Below are positions 40,245 through 49,037 of a stretch of DNA of 63,469 nucleotides, piece after piece. Source of the stretch: Gemmatimonadaceae bacterium (GTDB taxonomy: Bacteria > Gemmatimonadota > Gemmatimonadetes > Gemmatimonadales > Gemmatimonadaceae). Numbering within the stretch: the stretch's first letter is position 1; every line of letters begins with the position of its first letter. Where the stretch lies: assembly GCA_017881585.1 (NCBI GenBank), contig JADGQS010000002.1:1-63469 (forward strand), in the 5' to 3' direction. Below the pieces are notes generated by a model. That model saw only the letters and a list, made by a program, of their open reading frames with translations. It was not told the DNA's origin and did not search any database. A program made the position numbers and the translations under genes.

Positions 40245-41213
40245 GTGCAATCGAAAGACTGGGAAACCCTCTCGAAGGTCGAAGTGCTGGGCGACCTCGA
40301 GCCCGTGGTCGACAAGCTCATGGAGGCGCACGAGTCCAAGCGCGTGCTCTGGTTCCCCTCCGAGCTGCTCGCGCCGCCTGAAGGAGAGGACCCCGAGCGG
40401 CACCGGGCCGCCCTTCGCGAGCGCGCACGCGGGATTCACGATTCCGCGCGCGTAGCCGTGGGCCTCAACCTGCTCACCGAGGAGGGGTTGCCGCATTTCC
40501 ATCGGTTGCTCGCGAAATACCTGGACAAGGACGGCTTCTGGTCGAAGTGGAATTATCTCTGGACAGCCGAAGAGGATCGACACGGCGCGGTGCTGCACGA
40601 CTACGCGCGCGATTCCGACCTGTTCAATCCCCTCGTGATCGAGCAGATGCAGTTCGCCTACATTCGCAACGGATTCGACCCGTCGTGGGACAGCGATCCG
40701 TACCGTGTGTTCGTGTACACCACGCTGCAGGAACGCGCGACGCAGATCTCGCATGCGAACACCGGCAAGCTGTGCGGAGTGCACGAGCCGACCATCGGAA
40801 CCATTCTCCGGAATGTCGCAGCCGAGGAAGCGCGGCACTACACGTTCTATCGCACGATCTTCAAGGAAGTGCTCGCCCGCGATCCCAACCGCGCGCTCGA
40901 GTCCGCGCTGAAGGTCATGCCGGCGATCGACATGCCGGGCGTGAAGATGCCGCATTTCCGCGATCTCGCCGACGTCGTGCGCCGCGTGGGGATCTACGGG
41001 CCGCGCGACTATCTCGAGATCGTGAAGGAACAGCTCAGCTGGTGGAGGATCGAGACGCTCGAGGGTCTCAACGCGATGGGCCGCGCGGCGCAGGAGAAGC
41101 TGATGGAAATCCCCGAGCGGCTGGAGCGGGTCGCCGATGCCATCGAGGCACGTAGCAAGGCCAAGACCTTCTCGTTCGACCTGACGTACGCGCGGGAGTT
41201 CGCGCTCGAGTAG
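40245..41213 (+). CDS. Acyl-[acyl-carrier-protein] desaturase-like di-iron protein
   Basis: Soluble ferritin-like protein of 322 residues of the stearoyl-ACP desaturase (DesA) family, which inserts a double bond in acyl-ACP using O2. The two di-iron motifs are WTAEEDRHGAVLHDY and AAEEARHYTFYRTIF (E-x-x-H each). NLLTEEGLPHFHRLL and QISHANTGKL are also typical. GTG 40245 (VQSKDWETLSKVEVL) is chosen because the upstream frame of the ORF track is not protein-like. It stands alone between divergent and downstream genes. With the membrane desaturase at 61353 it suggests that unsaturated lipid synthesis is oxygen-dependent. Confidence 0.87.
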   Translation: MQSKDWETLSKVEVLGDLEPVVDKLMEAHESKRVLWFPSELLAPPEGEDPERHRAALRERARGIHDSARVAVGLNLLTEEGLPHFHRLLAKYLDKDGFWSKWNYLWTAEEDRHGAVLHDYARDSDLFNPLVIEQMQFAYIRNGFDPSWDSDPYRVFVYTTLQERATQISHANTGKLCGVHEPTIGTILRNVAAEEARHYTFYRTIFKEVLARDPNRALESALKVMPAIDMPGVKMPHFRDLADVVRRVGIYGPRDYLEIVKEQLSWWRIETLEGLNAMGRAAQEKLMEIPERLERVADAIEARSKAKTFSFDLTYAREFALE

Positions 41214-41267
41214 AACTGCCAGGTGGTTGTGGGCTGACAGCGCTGTTCCGCATTCCGGAGAGAACCA

Positions 41268-43538
41268 ATGTCATCAGTCATGCGCACCCTTGCCGTCCCC
41301 GCCGCCGCCCTAGTCCTTCTGACCGCGGCGGCCCGCGAGGACGGCGAGATGCGCGGCTACACGGCCGAATCCGCCAAGATCGAGCGAAACTGGGAGGCCA
41401 AGTTCCGCGCGATCCCGGAGCCCGGCCGGATGCGCGAGGCGCTGCGCCGCCTTTCGGCGCGACCGCATCACGTCGGATCGCCGTACGGCAAGGACAACGC
41501 CGAGTGGCTGCGCGACCAGTTCAGGTCGTACGGATGGGACGCGAACATCGAGGAGTTCCAGGTGCTGTTCCCCACGCCGAAGGAACGCCTCCTCGAGATG
41601 GTCGCGCCGGTGAAGTTCACGGCGAAGCTCGAAGAGCCGCCGCTCCCGCAGGATCCGACGAGCGGCCAGAAAAGCGAGCAGCTTCCGTCCTACAACGCGT
41701 ACTCGGCCGACGGCGACGTCACAGCGCCGCTGGTCTATGCGAACTACGGCGTCCCGGCGGACTACGACGAGCTGGAGCGCCGCGGGATTTCCGTGAAGGG
41801 CGCGATCGTCATCGTGCGCTATGGCGGCTCGTGGCGCGGAATCAAGCCGAAGGTCGCGTACGAGCACGGCGCGGTGGGTTGCCTGATCTATTCCGACCCG
41901 AAGGACGACGGCTACTCGCAGGGAGAGGTCTATCCCAACGGTCCGTTCCGCCCGAAAGACGGCGTGCAGCGCGGCAGCGTGATGGACATGCCCGTCTATC
42001 CCGGCGATCCGCTCACTCCCGGTGTCGGCGCGACGAAGGACGCGGTGCGTCTCGACCGAAAGGACGCCACCACGATCATGAAGATCCCGGTGCTCCCCAT
42101 TTCGTATGGCGACGCACAGCCGCTGCTCGCGGCGATGACCGGACTTGTGGCGCCCGAGGGATGGCGTGGTTCGCTGCCGATCACCTATCGCCTGGGCCCG
42201 GGCCCGGCGCGCGTGCACCTGAAGCTGGCGTTCGACTGGAGTCTCAAGCCGATCTACGACGTGATCGCAAAGATTCCGGGATCGCAGTATCCCGATGAGT
42301 GGGTCGTGCGCGGCAACCATCACGACGGCTGGGTGAACGGCGCGGAAGACCCGCTCTCCGGCCTCGTCCCGGAGCTCGAGGAAGCGCGCGCGATGGGCGA
42401 GCTCATGAAACAGGGATGGAAGCCGAAGCGCACGCTCGTTTACGCCGCGTGGGACGGCGAGGAGCCGGCGCTGCTCGGCTCCACCGAGTGGGTGGAGACG
42501 CATGCGAAGGAGCTCGCGCAAAAGGCGGTGCTCTACTTCAACTCGGATGGAAACGGCCGCGGCTTTTTCGGCGTGGGCGGATCGCACACGCTCGAGCGTT
42601 TCATCGGCGACGTGCAGAAGGACGTCATCGATCCCGAGACGAAGCTCACGGTGTGGAAACGGTCGCAGGCGCAGGCGATCGCGAGCGGAGACCGGAAGGC
42701 ACGCGGCGAGGCGCGCGATCGCGCCGATCTGCGGATCGAAGCACTTGGCTCGGGCTCGGATTTCAGCCCGTTCCTCCAGCATGCCGGGGTTCCGACGCTC
42801 AACGGCGGGTTCGGCGGCGAGGACGGCGGCGGGATCTACCATTCGATCTACGACAGTTTCGCGTGGTACACGCGATTCAGTGATACCTCTTTCGTCTACG
42901 GCCGGGCGCTGGCACAAACGGTCGGATCAACCGTGATGCGGATGGCCGACGCCGACCTGCTCCCGTTCGAGTTCGGCAATCTCGCGGAGACGGTGCAGGG
43001 ATACACCGCGGAGCTCAAGGAGCTTCACGACAACGTTGCGTCGCGGATCGCGGAGACCAACCGTCAGATCGATGACGGCATTTTTGCCGCGACGAACGAT
43101 CCGCAGAATCCGCTCAAGGCGCCGAAGTCGGAGCCGCTCGCGCCGGCGCTGAACTTCGCGCCGCTCGACAACGCCGACGGATCGCTCACCCGCGCGGCGT
43201 CGCGCTACGAGAAGGCGTACGGCGCTGCGATCGCGGCCGGTGCCGATCCGATGACGTTCGCGCGATTCAACGAGATCGTCGCGCGGGCCGATCAGGCGCT
43301 TCTCGACGACAAGGGATTGCCGAAGCGGCCGTGGTACAAACATCTGCTCTACGCGCCCGGGTTGTACACGGGGTACGGCGTAAAGACGATGCCCGGAGCT
43401 CGCGAAGCGATCGAGCAGAAATCGTGGGCGGAGGCGGATATCGAGATCGGAAGAATTGCTGCCGCGGTTCAGCGGGAAACAGAACTCGTCAATCGCGCTA
43501 CTGACGTGCTAGAGAAGAAAGTGCGAGTTCAGCCGTGA
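41268..43538 (+). CDS. Secreted M28-family peptidase, glutamate carboxypeptidase II-like
   Basis: Exported zinc peptidase of 756 residues. The N-terminal peptidase part (RRLSARPHHVGSPYGKDNAEW) is followed by a PA domain (YANYGVPADYDELERRGISVKG, YEHGAVGCLIYSDPKDDGY), then the metal-binding core: VRGNHHDGWVNGAEDPLSG (H and D), AWDGEEPALLGSTEW (Glu-Glu), NSDGNGRG and, late, GGGIYHSIYDSF (His). A C-terminal dimerisation helical domain completes the GCPII layout. Signal peptide covers about 22 residues (ALVLLTAAAREDG is atypical, with no clear cleavage site). It converges with the S9 peptidase gene across a 183-nt gap holding a large palindrome. Confidence 0.92.
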   Translation: MSSVMRTLAVPAAALVLLTAAAREDGEMRGYTAESAKIERNWEAKFRAIPEPGRMREALRRLSARPHHVGSPYGKDNAEWLRDQFRSYGWDANIEEFQVLFPTPKERLLEMVAPVKFTAKLEEPPLPQDPTSGQKSEQLPSYNAYSADGDVTAPLVYANYGVPADYDELERRGISVKGAIVIVRYGGSWRGIKPKVAYEHGAVGCLIYSDPKDDGYSQGEVYPNGPFRPKDGVQRGSVMDMPVYPGDPLTPGVGATKDAVRLDRKDATTIMKIPVLPISYGDAQPLLAAMTGLVAPEGWRGSLPITYRLGPGPARVHLKLAFDWSLKPIYDVIAKIPGSQYPDEWVVRGNHHDGWVNGAEDPLSGLVPELEEARAMGELMKQGWKPKRTLVYAAWDGEEPALLGSTEWVETHAKELAQKAVLYFNSDGNGRGFFGVGGSHTLERFIGDVQKDVIDPETKLTVWKRSQAQAIASGDRKARGEARDRADLRIEALGSGSDFSPFLQHAGVPTLNGGFGGEDGGGIYHSIYDSFAWYTRFSDTSFVYGRALAQTVGSTVMRMADADLLPFEFGNLAETVQGYTAELKELHDNVASRIAETNRQIDDGIFAATNDPQNPLKAPKSEPLAPALNFAPLDNADGSLTRAASRYEKAYGAAIAAGADPMTFARFNEIVARADQALLDDKGLPKRPWYKHLLYAPGLYTGYGVKTMPGAREAIEQKSWAEADIEIGRIAAAVQRETELVNRATDVLEKKVRVQP

Positions 43539-43585
43539 GCTATGAAACAAAGGGAATGAGTTGACGGTTTTCGGAGTGACGGTAG

Positions 43586-43643
43586 TGAACCAACTACGAC
43601 GGGACCGATCGTGCGCACGATCGGTCCCGTCGTAGTTGGTTCA
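43586..43643. repeat. Perfect 58-bp palindrome between convergent genes
   Basis: The arms 43586-43614 and 43615-43643 are exact reverse complements with no spacer; the centre reads CGATCGTGCGCACGATCG. The match continues for four more base pairs on each side with one G-T wobble (43582-43647). It sits between the ends of the M28 (+) and S9 (-) genes, so it may end transcription from both sides, but no T-run follows. Part of each arm (CGACGGGACCGATCG) also occurs at 15638-15652. Confidence 0.85.
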
Positions 43644-43701
43644 TTACTCTACATCCGACGCCCGGTAACCCACACCTTTAGTTGCGATAACCGAAAACCG
43701 A

Positions 43702-43719
43702 AGACTGTCGTTACAGTCT
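43702..43719 (-). terminator. Probable terminator of the S9 peptidase gene
   Basis: On the minus strand AGACTGT pairs with ACAGTCT around the loop AACG, and is followed by TCGGTTTTCGGTT. It begins three bases after the S9 stop. The T-run is short, so efficiency is uncertain. A second hairpin, CTTACTGC/GCAGTAAG around 43721-43739, overlaps the stop codon itself. Confidence 0.5.
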
Positions 43720-43721
43720 CC

Positions 43722-45722
43722 TTACTGCGCCGCAGTAAGGTATTTCGAATACCACGCAATATATCGTTCGAACCGATCCCTCTGAAAACTCGGCCGCCGG
43801 ATCCCATGGTACTCCCCGGGATACACGATCAGCTCCGTCTCGATCCCGAGTGATTTGAGGGCTTCGTACATCTGCTCGCCGCCCAGCACCGGCACGTTCG
43901 CGTCGAGCGCGCCACCGAGGAACAACGTCGGCGTCTTGATCCTGTCCGCGTGGAAGAACGCGGTGGAGATCTTCAGCCACTTGTCGACGTTCTTCCACGG
44001 CTGGCCGAGCTCGAGATCGTACTGCACCACGTACTGGTCGTGTCCGTACATCCCGAACACGTTCGAGACGCCGGCGCCGCTCGTCGCCGCCTTGAAGCGC
44101 GTATCCGAGGCGACGAGACAGTCGGTGAGCACTCCGCCGTAGCTCCAGCCGCCCACGCCGAGATGCTGCTCGTCGGCGACGCCCGACTTCACGAGGGCAT
44201 CGACCATGCCGTGAATGTCGCGCACCTCCTTGTTGCACCAGTCGCCGGCGATCGCGATCGTGTATGCCGCACCGCGTCCCGAGCTGCCGCGATAATTCGG
44301 CGCCACCACCGCCCAGCCGCGTGCCGCGAGCAGCTCCTTCTCGAAATCGAACTGGAATGCGTCCTGCCCCGCGGGACCGCCGTGCACGCGAACTATCATC
44401 GGCAGTTTTCGGCCGGCCACGGCGCCGGCGGGGAGCCGCAGGATTCCGTGCACCTCGGTTAAGTCGTCACTCTTCGAGACCACGGGCTCGACGGTCGAGA
44501 GCGAAACTTCGTCGAGCCACGCGTTGTGATGCGTGAGCTGCCGCGTGGTGCCGTTTGATTCCACCGCGAACAGTTCGCCCGGCTCGCTCGGTGAGGACCC
44601 GAGCGCCGCAATGCCGCCGTCGGCGCCCTCTGAAAAGGCGTTGATCACGGGAACGGAACTCGTGATGCGGTCGACTCCCGATCCGTCCACGCGAACGCGA
44701 ACGAGATACTGGTGCTGGTCGTCCACCACCGTGCCGACGATGCTCTTGCCGTCACGGGACCAGCGCGAACCGCTGACCATGCGGTCGAGCGACGTGGCAA
44801 GCAGGCGCGGCCCGCCGCCGTTGGGCGAAACGACCGCCACCGTGCCGAACCCGCCGCCGTAGCCGAAGTACTTCGGCTCCTGTCCCTGCCGGTACGCGAC
44901 GAGCGAACCGTCGGGGCTCCAGGAGAGCGGTCCCTCGTCGTTCCCCTGGAACGTCGTGAGCCGCCTCGGGTCAGCACCCGCGCGCGCCTCCACGACGTAG
45001 ACATCGCCGTTGTCGTAGCGCTCGGCATCCGGTTCGCGCTGGCTCACGAAGGCGAGCCACTTGCCATCGGGCGACCACGCGGGCGCGCCGTCGTCCGTGT
45101 CGCCGCGCGTGATCTGGTCCGCCTTTCGCGTGGCGAGGTCGAACACGTAGAGATGCGCGCGCTGAGTGCCGATGAAGCCCTGGCCGTCCTGCTTGAAGTG
45201 GTACTTGTCCACGACGATCGGCTTCGGCTTCGCGTTCGCCGAATCCGCGGTGGGGTCCGGATCGCTCACCACGAGCGCGAGACGCTTGCCGTCCGGCGCC
45301 CACGCGAGCGACGACACGCCGCCCTTGATGTCGGAAATGCGCTCGGCCTCACCGCCCGCGCGATTCAGCAGCCAGATCTGCGATCCTTTGGAGCCCTGGC
45401 GCGACGAGAGGAACGCGAGCTGCTTGCCGTCGGGACTCCATCGCGGCGACGTCTCCGATTCGTCGCTGGACGTGATGCGCACCGACGTCGCCCCGTCCCA
45501 GCTCGTCCACCAGATGTCGCTGTCGCCGCGATCCTTCACGGAATCGACGCGCGTCACCGTGTACGCCACCCACGCGCCGTCGGGCGAACGCTGCGGATCG
45601 CCTACCGTTCTCAAGCGGTAGAAGTCCGCGATCTGCAGCGGGCGTTTTGCGGGCGCTTGGGCGAGGGCGGCGCCCGAAACCATCGCCGTTGCGAACGCGG
45701 CGAGAACGAAACGAGGTATCAC
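43722..45722 (-). CDS. Secreted S9-family peptidase (acylaminoacyl-peptidase-like)
   Basis: Exported serine peptidase of 666 residues with signal peptide (VLAAFATAMVSGAALAQ). A beta-propeller is shown by RWSPDGKQLAFLSSRQG, WAPDGKRLALVVSD, WSPDGKWLAFVSQRE and WSPDGSLVAYRQ. The hydrolase domain has VRVHGGPAGQDAFQFDF, VVAPNYRGSSGRG, nucleophile GVGGWSYGGVLTD, acid GGALDANVP and His YPGEYHGIRRP. GTG 45722 overlaps the stop of the BNR propeller gene as GTGA, so the two are translated together. The ORF track start far upstream is shadow. Confidence 0.92.
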   Translation of the reverse strand: MIPRFVLAAFATAMVSGAALAQAPAKRPLQIADFYRLRTVGDPQRSPDGAWVAYTVTRVDSVKDRGDSDIWWTSWDGATSVRITSSDESETSPRWSPDGKQLAFLSSRQGSKGSQIWLLNRAGGEAERISDIKGGVSSLAWAPDGKRLALVVSDPDPTADSANAKPKPIVVDKYHFKQDGQGFIGTQRAHLYVFDLATRKADQITRGDTDDGAPAWSPDGKWLAFVSQREPDAERYDNGDVYVVEARAGADPRRLTTFQGNDEGPLSWSPDGSLVAYRQGQEPKYFGYGGGFGTVAVVSPNGGGPRLLATSLDRMVSGSRWSRDGKSIVGTVVDDQHQYLVRVRVDGSGVDRITSSVPVINAFSEGADGGIAALGSSPSEPGELFAVESNGTTRQLTHHNAWLDEVSLSTVEPVVSKSDDLTEVHGILRLPAGAVAGRKLPMIVRVHGGPAGQDAFQFDFEKELLAARGWAVVAPNYRGSSGRGAAYTIAIAGDWCNKEVRDIHGMVDALVKSGVADEQHLGVGGWSYGGVLTDCLVASDTRFKAATSGAGVSNVFGMYGHDQYVVQYDLELGQPWKNVDKWLKISTAFFHADRIKTPTLFLGGALDANVPVLGGEQMYEALKSLGIETELIVYPGEYHGIRRPSFQRDRFERYIAWYSKYLTAAQ

Positions 45723-48700
45723 GGCGTCACCGGCTGCGCGCCCGCCTTCTTGAGCGCGGCGTTGAGCGCGGGCACGTCGGTGTTCACGATCGCTTCCCAT
45801 CTGGCTTTCAGCGCCGCGTATGTCTTGAGCTTCTCGTTCGCTGCGTTCACCGCTGCTGCCGTGGGCGCTTCGTCCGCTTCCTGGATCGCGTTCAACGGCG
45901 CCGCAAACTCGGCCGTGATGCTGCCGAACGAAGCCGGCGCCGGCGGTCCGCCGCGGCCTCCGCGTCCGCCGCCTCCACCACCACCGCCGCGGCCGCCGCG
46001 TCCGGTGTTCTCCGGTCCGGCGAGCTCCGCGAGTTTCTTGTCGAGCGCGGTGAGCAGGTCGCTCGCCGCGCCGGCCTGCGCCTTGCGATCCGCGAGCTGC
46101 GCGCGAAGAGCGCGCACCTTCGCCGCGTTCGCCGGCGACTCGAACGTCGCATCGTACAGCGCGAGCGAGAGCGAATACTGCTGCTGCATCGCGGCTGCCG
46201 TTGCCTTGATTCGCGGATCCATCCGCACGGTGAACGCCTGCGAATAGCTCTTGCCGTCGACCGTCAGCTTCGCTGTGTACTGGCCCGGATGCGCCCAGAT
46301 CCCCTCGGGTTCGCACTTGGTGTTGTGCGGGGTCGCGGAAATCGGGAGCGAGCATTCGCCGGCCGGCGCGATGAAATGGAGATCCCACGCGTAGCGCTGA
46401 AGGCCGCTCTTCGTCGACAGCACCTGCGGTGCACGGAACCAGTACGATGGCCAGTTGCCGACGTCCTTCACCGGTTCGGCTGCATCGGTGCTCGAGAACC
46501 TGCGCAGCACGCGCCCCGCCGGCGTGAGAATCTCGAGCGAGACCGGCCCGGATGCATCACGCTTCAGGTAGTAGTCGATCACCGCGCCGTCCGGCGGATT
46601 CTCGGCGTACGGCTCGTCGGGCGGCACGGGCGTGTCGGTGTACATGCTGTACCGCACACGCGTCGCCGTCGCCGGTTTGAAGAGCGTGACGTCGCTCCCG
46701 GCCGCGGCCTCACTCCACTGCCGCAGCGCCGAGATGTCGTCCAGGATCCAGAACCCGCGTCCGTGCGTGCCGACCGCCACGTCCTCGTCCTTGATGATGA
46801 GGTCGCGAATCGACGTCGCCGGCATGTTGAGCCGCAGCGAGTGCCAGTGATCGCCGTCGTCGAGCGAGAACCAGACCTGCGTCTCGCTGCCGGCGAAGAG
46901 AAGCCCTTTGCGCTTCGTGTCTTCCCTCACGACGTTGATCGTCGCGCCGCTGTCGATGCCGGTGACGATCTCCTTCCACGTCTTGCCGCCGTCCCTCGTG
47001 CGGAAGATGTGCGGACGCAGGTCGTCGAGATGGAAGGTGTTGATCGCCGCGTACGCGACGTTCGCATCGGAGTGCGACGCGTCCATGATCGAGACCTTCG
47101 CCCACGGGCCGATCTCCGGTGGCGTCACGTTCTTCCAGCTCTTGCCGCCGTCGCGCGTGACCTGAATCAGGCCGTCGTCGGTGCCGGCCCAGAGCGTGTT
47201 GCTGTCCACGGGACTCGGCGCGAGCGTGTAGATCACCCCGCGGCGCGTCACGGCCGCGGCGGGCGTGCCCGCATATTGTCCGACGTTCTTCGGGACCGCC
47301 CACGTCTCGCGGCTCAGATCCGGACTGATGCTTTTCCAATGCGCGCCCGCGTCGGTAGTCTGCCAGACGCGGTTCGTGCCAAGATAGAGCTTGCGTGGAT
47401 TGATAGACGAGAAGAGCACCGGTGCCGTCCGCACGTGGCGGAACAGCGTGTCCGGTCCACCGCCGCCGCCACCGCGTCCAGTGCCGGCACTCGGGCCCAC
47501 CGGCTGCACCTGTCCGGTGAGGCGGTTGAAGCGCGTCACCGACGCGCCGCCGTACACCAGATCCGGGTTGAGCGGATCGGGTGCGGCGTAGCCGTACTCG
47601 TCGACGCCCACCGGATGGAACTCGCGATATCCGATGGTGCCGTCGTTGCCGCGGCTCGACACGCAGCCTGATCCCGAGTCCTGCTGCCCGCTGCAGAGGC
47701 GATAGGGAAACGCATTGTCCGCCGCGACGTGGTAGAACGCCGCCGTCGGCTGGTTGAACCACGAACTCCAGGTGAGCCCGTCGTTCACGGTGATCACGCC
47801 GCCCTGGTCGGAAACGAGCAGCAGGATGTTCGGGTCGTTCGGGTTGATCCAGTAGCGCTGGTAATCGTCGCCGCCGGGCGCGCCGCGATGCGCGGTCCAC
47901 GTCTTGCCGGCGTCGACGGATTTCCACGCGACCGTGTTGGCCACGTAGAGAATGTCCGCATTCTTCGGATTGACCGTGATCGCCGCCTCGTCGTCGGTCT
48001 TGCCCGCGATGCGATTGTCCGTGTTCACGACGTGCCAGTTCTCACCAGCGTCGTCCGAGCGATACAGGGCGGCCGGGCTGGCCGCCACAGCCACGTACAA
48101 CCGCTTCGGCTCGCTTGGACTCACCGCGATCTGGATGCGGCCGAGTCCCTGAGCCACTGACGGCAGGCCGTTGGTCAGCTGCTTCCATGTGACACCCCCA
48201 TCGATGCTCTTGAAGAGTCCACTGTTCGTTCCGCTGAAGGCGCCGTTCTCCCACGGTCCGTACTGGTGCGACCAGAGCGCGGCGTACACGGTGTTCGGGT
48301 CGTTCGGCGCGAGCACGACGTCCGCTCCGCCGGTGTAGTCATCCTTGAACAGCACTTTCTGGAAAGTCTTCCCGCCGTCGGTCGAGCGGAAAATTCCGCG
48401 TTCGGAATTCGGCCCGTACGGATGGCCGAGCGCCGCAACGAACAGGCGTTCAGGATTCGCGGGATCGATCGCGATGCGCGGGATCTGCTGTGTGTCGCGC
48501 AGTCCGAGATGCGTCCACGTCTTGCCGGCGTCCGCGGACTTGTACATGCCGTCGCCCGTCGCGAGATCGGGGCGGTGCAGTCCCTCTCCCGCTCCCACGT
48601 AGATGACGTTCGGATTCGAGATCGAGACGTCGATCGCGCCGATCGAGCCCGACGGCTGCTCGTCGAAGATCGGCGTCCACACGCGGCCGTAGTCGGTGGT

Positions 48701-48928
48701 CTTCCAGACACCGCCGCCCACCATGCCGATGTAGAACACGTTCGGCTGGCTCGGAACTCCGACCGCGGCCTTCGTGCGTCCGCCGCGGAACGGTCCGATG
48801 TTTCGCCAGCGGAGCGCGACATTGCCGGGATCGAAGGTGGACTGCGCCGTGAGTGTGCAGGCGAAGGGGAGCGCCGACGATGCGGCGACGAGCGCGAGGA
48901 GCAGGGCGAAGCGGCGGGGGACGGACAC
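45719..48928 (-). CDS. Large secreted BNR/VPS10-like beta-propeller protein
   Basis: Exported protein of 1069 residues with signal peptide (FALLLALVAASSALPFACTLTAQ). Two large propellers are built of BNR/Asp-box repeats such as GVWKTTDYGRVW, GMYKSADAGKTW, GIFRSTDGGKTF, GLFKSIDGGVTW, LYRSDDAGENW and RTRDGGKTW, as in sortilin/VPS10 or glycosidase-like 'WD40/YVTN' proteins. The C-terminal third has a beta-sandwich (GPVSLEILTPAGRVLRRF), a Gly/Arg linker and a final helical region. No catalytic residues are clear. GTG 48928 has AGAGG upstream. It is coupled (GTGA) to the S9 peptidase, suggesting joint work on extracellular proteins. Confidence 0.87.
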   Translation of the reverse strand: MSVPRRFALLLALVAASSALPFACTLTAQSTFDPGNVALRWRNIGPFRGGRTKAAVGVPSQPNVFYIGMVGGGVWKTTDYGRVWTPIFDEQPSGSIGAIDVSISNPNVIYVGAGEGLHRPDLATGDGMYKSADAGKTWTHLGLRDTQQIPRIAIDPANPERLFVAALGHPYGPNSERGIFRSTDGGKTFQKVLFKDDYTGGADVVLAPNDPNTVYAALWSHQYGPWENGAFSGTNSGLFKSIDGGVTWKQLTNGLPSVAQGLGRIQIAVSPSEPKRLYVAVAASPAALYRSDDAGENWHVVNTDNRIAGKTDDEAAITVNPKNADILYVANTVAWKSVDAGKTWTAHRGAPGGDDYQRYWINPNDPNILLLVSDQGGVITVNDGLTWSSWFNQPTAAFYHVAADNAFPYRLCSGQQDSGSGCVSSRGNDGTIGYREFHPVGVDEYGYAAPDPLNPDLVYGGASVTRFNRLTGQVQPVGPSAGTGRGGGGGGPDTLFRHVRTAPVLFSSINPRKLYLGTNRVWQTTDAGAHWKSISPDLSRETWAVPKNVGQYAGTPAAAVTRRGVIYTLAPSPVDSNTLWAGTDDGLIQVTRDGGKSWKNVTPPEIGPWAKVSIMDASHSDANVAYAAINTFHLDDLRPHIFRTRDGGKTWKEIVTGIDSGATINVVREDTKRKGLLFAGSETQVWFSLDDGDHWHSLRLNMPATSIRDLIIKDEDVAVGTHGRGFWILDDISALRQWSEAAAGSDVTLFKPATATRVRYSMYTDTPVPPDEPYAENPPDGAVIDYYLKRDASGPVSLEILTPAGRVLRRFSSTDAAEPVKDVGNWPSYWFRAPQVLSTKSGLQRYAWDLHFIAPAGECSLPISATPHNTKCEPEGIWAHPGQYTAKLTVDGKSYSQAFTVRMDPRIKATAAAMQQQYSLSLALYDATFESPANAAKVRALRAQLADRKAQAGAASDLLTALDKKLAELAGPENTGRGGRGGGGGGGGRGGRGGPPAPASFGSITAEFAAPLNAIQEADEAPTAAAVNAANEKLKTYAALKARWEAIVNTDVPALNAALKKAGAQPVTP

Positions 48929-48994
48929 GATGACCCTCTGGCAGACGTGAACCCCCAATCTGCATTCGGCGCTCAACCAGAGTAAGTGAACGAT

Positions 48995-49037
48995 GCCCGG
49001 CCTACTACCAACAACCAACGACCAATCACCGATTACC
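48995..49037. repeat. Heptamer element R2 (right half only)
   Basis: GCCCGGC at 48995-49001 is followed by ACCAACA ACCAACG ACCAATC ACCGATT ACC. This matches the right half of R1 (GCCCGGC, then AACCAAC AACCAAC GACCAAT GACC). The left half is absent. The end of the repeat supplies the last codons and stop of the 49026-50531 gene. Confidence 0.75.
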
